Assembly: GCA_025353305.1 (NCBI GenBank)
Contig: JANXQX010000341.1
Location: 1-8,036 of the forward strand
Length of the DNA stretch: 8,036 bases
From: Holophagaceae bacterium
GTDB lineage: Bacteria > Acidobacteriota > Holophagae > Holophagales > Holophagaceae
Direction: 5' to 3'
In this document: positions 5,364 through 8,036 of the stretch, in pieces
Layout: every line of letters begins with the position of its first letter
Position numbering within the stretch: position 1 is the stretch's first letter
Notes under the pieces: generated by a model
Told to the model about the DNA's origin: nothing
Seen by the model: the letters and a program-made list of their open reading frames with translations, nothing else
The model's database searches: none
Program-made: the position numbers and the translations under genes

Positions 5364-7673
5364 CTAGAACTGAACCGAGTAGGAGGCCTTCACAAAGAGC
5401 CCCTTCTGAGCGAGGTGGTCATAGCCAAGTGCCCCATCTTGAAAACCAGAATTCCGGAGGTTGTCCATCAGGTCACGAGACTGGCTGTAGCCTACAAATA
5501 CTCCAGCGAACGGGTTCGGTTGCCAGCGAAGCAGGAGCTCCCATGCTCTTGTGGTGTCTATGGACCTTGAGGATGGGTCAGACAGGTCAAGCAGTCGGTC
5601 TTTCCGAACTATCTGATATTCAGTTCGGAGAAACCAGTCATCGAAGGGTAGTGCCCACTCCACCTTGCCGTAGATACGGCTGGCATCCAGTGTGACAAAA
5701 CCGGTGCTGGGGTCCATCAGGATGATCGAGACCGGTTGGATCTTATAGGCCACGGGTCCCACTCGTCCTGTAAGACCGCCTAGCCACATCTTCTGGTACG
5801 CAGATATTCCCTGATAATAGTCGACCACTCTGCCAGTGCTTGAGGCCACAAGAAACCGCTGCCCTGGAATCGAGCCAACTGACAGAATGATCAAGGTGTC
5901 TGGCGTATCGTGGGCCTCGCCCAGATACCACTCCCTTGAGGCAAGCTGTCTGCTCAAGGAGAGGTTGATGGTCTGCTTGAAGAATGCGGAAACCGTGAAC
6001 GTCGTTGCATGGGAGAACGGCGATCCATCCCAGTTGTTATTGTTCACAACCTCCGCTCCAAGTTTCAGGTGAGTCCAAAAGGAACGGTTGGACCTGAGGC
6101 GGTAGCTGACGTCCATCTTCTCGGAGTTGAACCCCGTGATGCTCTGGAAACCCATGTCCATCCTCGCGTCAGGACTGGTGCGGGCTGCAGAGTAGGCGGC
6201 ATTGACATGCTCGTCATCGTAGTTGATCCCATACCCAATAGCGGTCCCATGGGTGGATGAAATCGGGAGAGTTGCTGTGCCCAGCGCGCCAATCAGTGGA
6301 AGGCGGTAGTCCGACAATGCGCCATCCCCGTAGATCGTCCAAATGCCCTGGTAATGCTGGACAGTGTGCAGGCCATAGGTGGTGCTGTGCCAGTCCGCAC
6401 CATCAGGCGCGTCCAGGACCGCACGGTTGGTCACCATCAGGCCAGATCGACCGTCGAGCCCGATTGGCAGCTTGTCGCCATAGGTGAAGGCCCCGGCGAA
6501 GTCATTGGTCCGCAAACCGTTGGTGGCAGCACCATCGGTGGCCATCGAATCACCACCGCCGTTATCTCTGACGGCCAGAACCCCCCAGGACAGGTCGCCG
6601 CTGGTTGAAGACGCCTTCAGCCCGAGCAGGGGCCTAAGAATCGATCGCGTGTCCAATTGCTGGACCACACGTTTGTCCATCAATGTTTCCATGCCCTCCT
6701 GAAAGAATGGCCTCTTCTCTGGAAGTTGGGTCTTGTAGCGTGTGTTCACGGCCAACGGGTTAACGTCAGACTCCACCGACGAGAAGTCTGGCTTCACGGT
6801 CAAGTCGGCGCGGGTTCCATTCTCCGACCGCCACCGAAGGTCCATTCCAAGGTTCCGGCCTGCCTGCCGACCATCAACGACGTCATACGACCTTTCTGCT
6901 GTCGCAGAAACAATCGCCATCAGCGTTCCGCTCCCGTGGGGACTGGTGCAGCCGTTGACGAAGCCTGAATTCCGAAGCAGGGCCTCGGGCTTGTCGTCCT
7001 GCAACGGCCAGGTGACGGTATAGAATCGCTCTCGTGGCCAATTACGGAGGACGCGAAACCGCCACGAGCCACGTACTTCGCCGAGACTTCGGTAGGGAAT
7101 ATGCATTTTGACGATGTAGCCATGGTCGGTCCTTGCGGTCTTGGACGCCCAGAGCAGGTCGTAGCTGCTATCCAAGCCGCTGGTCTCGATCACGCGGGCA
7201 TCCTGCTGGACCCCACTGGCGTTGACGCGAAACTCGTAGCCGTAGTGTTCACGCCCTGTTGGGTCGACGATCACAGAAATGTAGTCTTCTGCCTTTGGGA
7301 TCGTGTCCCGCATCCGTAAACCAGCGACGATGCGGTCTGGCTTGGAGTCAAAAGCTTCGACCGCCACGTACAGGCCATCTTTGCCCCATCCAGCATAGAC
7401 AACAGTCTCCATACCCGAGGGCAGCTCGCCCTTGCTGCTGGGTTGGAACGGGGAGAAGGTGATCGGCAGTCGATACCCTTCCCAATCGATGAGATTGGGA
7501 GACGAATCAAGCCTTGGAGGATTCTCAAACGTTTTTAGAAAGAGGCTTGGACGCTCGGGCATTCTCAAAGGCGCCAACCCTTTTTGAGGGGGCTGGCCAG
7601 CCATAGGCAAGGCCAGAAGGAGGGCAATGAGGAGGGCAACCCGCCTTGAGGTTTCATGCACAAGCAGAGCCAA
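5364..7673 (-). CDS. Outer-membrane DUF5916 / CBM9-like domain protein
   Basis: The protein has 769 residues from a TTG start at 7673. This start is chosen because GGAG (7682-7679) lies five bases upstream and the product begins with a signal peptide: MALLVHETSRR, hydrophobic VALLIALLLALP, then MAGQ. A GTG at 7661 and an ATG at 7748 are alternatives with poorer ribosome binding sites. Residues about 40-235 form a CBM9-like beta-sandwich domain (GLYVAVEAFD, YISVIVDPTG, YGYEFRVNASG, VKMHIPYRSLG). Residues about 270-769 match the DUF5916 beta-barrel pattern. Its hallmark is visible as KPDFSSVESD (294-303) followed by LPEKRPFFQEGME (317-329), and the rest alternates aromatic and polar residues like membrane strands. 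The last residue is Phe, in SYSVQF, as expected for a BAM-inserted outer-membrane protein. Proteins of this type are common in Bacteroidota and Acidobacteriota. Their substrate is usually unknown; glycan or peptide handling is often guessed. The gene seems intact and separate from the protease operon, 244 bases upstream of it. Confidence 0.85.
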   Translation of the reverse strand: MALLVHETSRRVALLIALLLALPMAGQPPQKGLAPLRMPERPSLFLKTFENPPRLDSSPNLIDWEGYRLPITFSPFQPSSKGELPSGMETVVYAGWGKDGLYVAVEAFDSKPDRIVAGLRMRDTIPKAEDYISVIVDPTGREHYGYEFRVNASGVQQDARVIETSGLDSSYDLLWASKTARTDHGYIVKMHIPYRSLGEVRGSWRFRVLRNWPRERFYTVTWPLQDDKPEALLRNSGFVNGCTSPHGSGTLMAIVSATAERSYDVVDGRQAGRNLGMDLRWRSENGTRADLTVKPDFSSVESDVNPLAVNTRYKTQLPEKRPFFQEGMETLMDKRVVQQLDTRSILRPLLGLKASSTSGDLSWGVLAVRDNGGGDSMATDGAATNGLRTNDFAGAFTYGDKLPIGLDGRSGLMVTNRAVLDAPDGADWHSTTYGLHTVQHYQGIWTIYGDGALSDYRLPLIGALGTATLPISSTHGTAIGYGINYDDEHVNAAYSAARTSPDARMDMGFQSITGFNSEKMDVSYRLRSNRSFWTHLKLGAEVVNNNNWDGSPFSHATTFTVSAFFKQTINLSLSRQLASREWYLGEAHDTPDTLIILSVGSIPGQRFLVASSTGRVVDYYQGISAYQKMWLGGLTGRVGPVAYKIQPVSIILMDPSTGFVTLDASRIYGKVEWALPFDDWFLRTEYQIVRKDRLLDLSDPSSRSIDTTRAWELLLRWQPNPFAGVFVGYSQSRDLMDNLRNSGFQDGALGYDHLAQKGLFVKASYSVQF

Positions 7674-7678
7674 AGGAT

Positions 7679-7682
7679 CTCC
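7679..7682 (-). promoter_or_regulatory. Ribosome binding site supporting the TTG start of the outer-membrane protein
   Basis: GGAG on the minus strand (context cttggagatcct) is five bases from TTG at 7673. The spacing from GGAG to the alternative GTG at 7661 would be 17 bases, which is too long. This supports TTG initiation and a signal peptide with a short n-region. Confidence 0.6.
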
Positions 7683-7768
7683 AAGAAGTGACACGCCACA
7701 AAAACACTCGCCGGGCAAATCACCGTGTGGGGACCCCTCCCACTCCATTCGTTCATAGAATGACCTGC

Positions 7769-8036
7769 TTATCGGCCTTTCTCCGCCAAAACCAGGAGCC
7801 TTTGAGGCATGGGCGGAGTGAGGACGGCGGCGCGTAGCAGGCGGTTCAGGATGACCTCCAGGTCGAAGCGGCGGTTGAAGCGCCACTGGAACTCGGCGAG
7901 GTAGCGGGGGAGGTGCCTGGCGCTGATCCAGCGGCAGACGCCGAGAATGTTGCCTTTCAGGTTGCCGAGGATCGTGTTGACCCATTTGAAGGCTGGGTGC
8001 CGGGAGTTGCGCCAACCACCTTCCATCACGATGGGC
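7769..8036 (-). CDS. IS1595-family transposase, C-terminal part (5' end beyond the right window edge)
   Basis: The frame is open from the right edge and ends at TAA (7771-7769). The visible 89 complete codons end a DDE-type ISXO2-like/IS1595 transposase. The hallmark run is HPAFKWVNTILGNLK, then GVCRWISARHLPRYLAEF, then QWRFNRRFDL, followed by a tail TPPMPQRLLVLAEKGR. In this family the third catalytic position may be Asn with a Lys seven residues later. Here that would be the Asn of VNT (codon 7978-7976) and the Lys of GNLK. The N-terminal zinc-ribbon part and the first two catalytic Asp residues lie outside the window. The C-terminus looks complete, with no frameshift. The element's end should lie in the 95 bases between this stop and the outer-membrane gene, but I cannot mark its inverted repeat without the other end. 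Confidence 0.85.
   Translation of the reverse strand, partial: PIVMEGGWRNSRHPAFKWVNTILGNLKGNILGVCRWISARHLPRYLAEFQWRFNRRFDLEVILNRLLRAAVLTPPMPQRLLVLAEKGR

Noticed and set aside
7674..8015. N-terminal extension of the outer-membrane protein frame up to an ATG at 8015
   Set aside because: This part is rich in Pro, Arg and Gln and overlaps the IS1595 transposase in another frame on the same strand. The signal peptide begins only after the TTG at 7673, which has its own ribosome binding site.

Overview
The window holds five same-direction (minus-strand) coding regions. Read in transcription order, from high to low coordinates, they are: the 3' end of an IS1595-type transposase (cut by the right window edge), a large outer-membrane DUF5916/CBM9-type protein, a 1108-residue multi-domain AAA+ protease, an AT-rich membrane-anchored protein of unknown family, and a possible 5' stub of another transposase (cut by the left edge). 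The GC-rich genes, the DUF5916-type protein and the IS content fit a Gram-negative bacterium, perhaps an acidobacterium. That placement is inference only: no rRNA or other marker gene is present.

Right part (about 5364-8036). The IS1595 transposase tail ends at 7769. The DUF5916-type gene follows and is best started at a TTG (7673) that has a GGAG five bases upstream and leads straight into a signal peptide. The apparent extension of that frame to 8015 is only the transposase region read in another frame. The protein looks like a periplasmic CBM9-like domain joined to an outer-membrane beta barrel ending in Phe.

Centre (1783-5363). A 244-base spacer with several short dyads precedes the main object of interest. 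This is one polypeptide combining a Clp-like N-terminal region, a ClpA/B-type AAA+ module, a degenerate response-regulator receiver, an FtsH/Cdc48-type AAA+ module and an FtsH-type M41 zinc metalloprotease. It has no transmembrane segment, unlike classical FtsH. Its stop codon is followed within a few bases by a GAGG ribosome binding site and the ATG (1782) of the next gene.

Left part (1-1782). That next gene encodes a protein with two N-terminal transmembrane helices and a large soluble domain containing a TPR-like segment. It is strikingly AT-rich beside its GC-rich partner. Its stop codon lies in a 9-base tandem repeat. A perfect AGGAGG and an ATG follow, but that ORF closes after six codons and runs into a probable IS end.

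Working model: the AAA protease and the membrane protein form a two-gene, translationally coupled module. The membrane protein may recruit or anchor the soluble protease, replacing the membrane part that FtsH carries in cis. The module lies between IS sequences in an accessory-looking region. The functional role (proteostasis, stress signalling or defence) cannot be read from the sequence.
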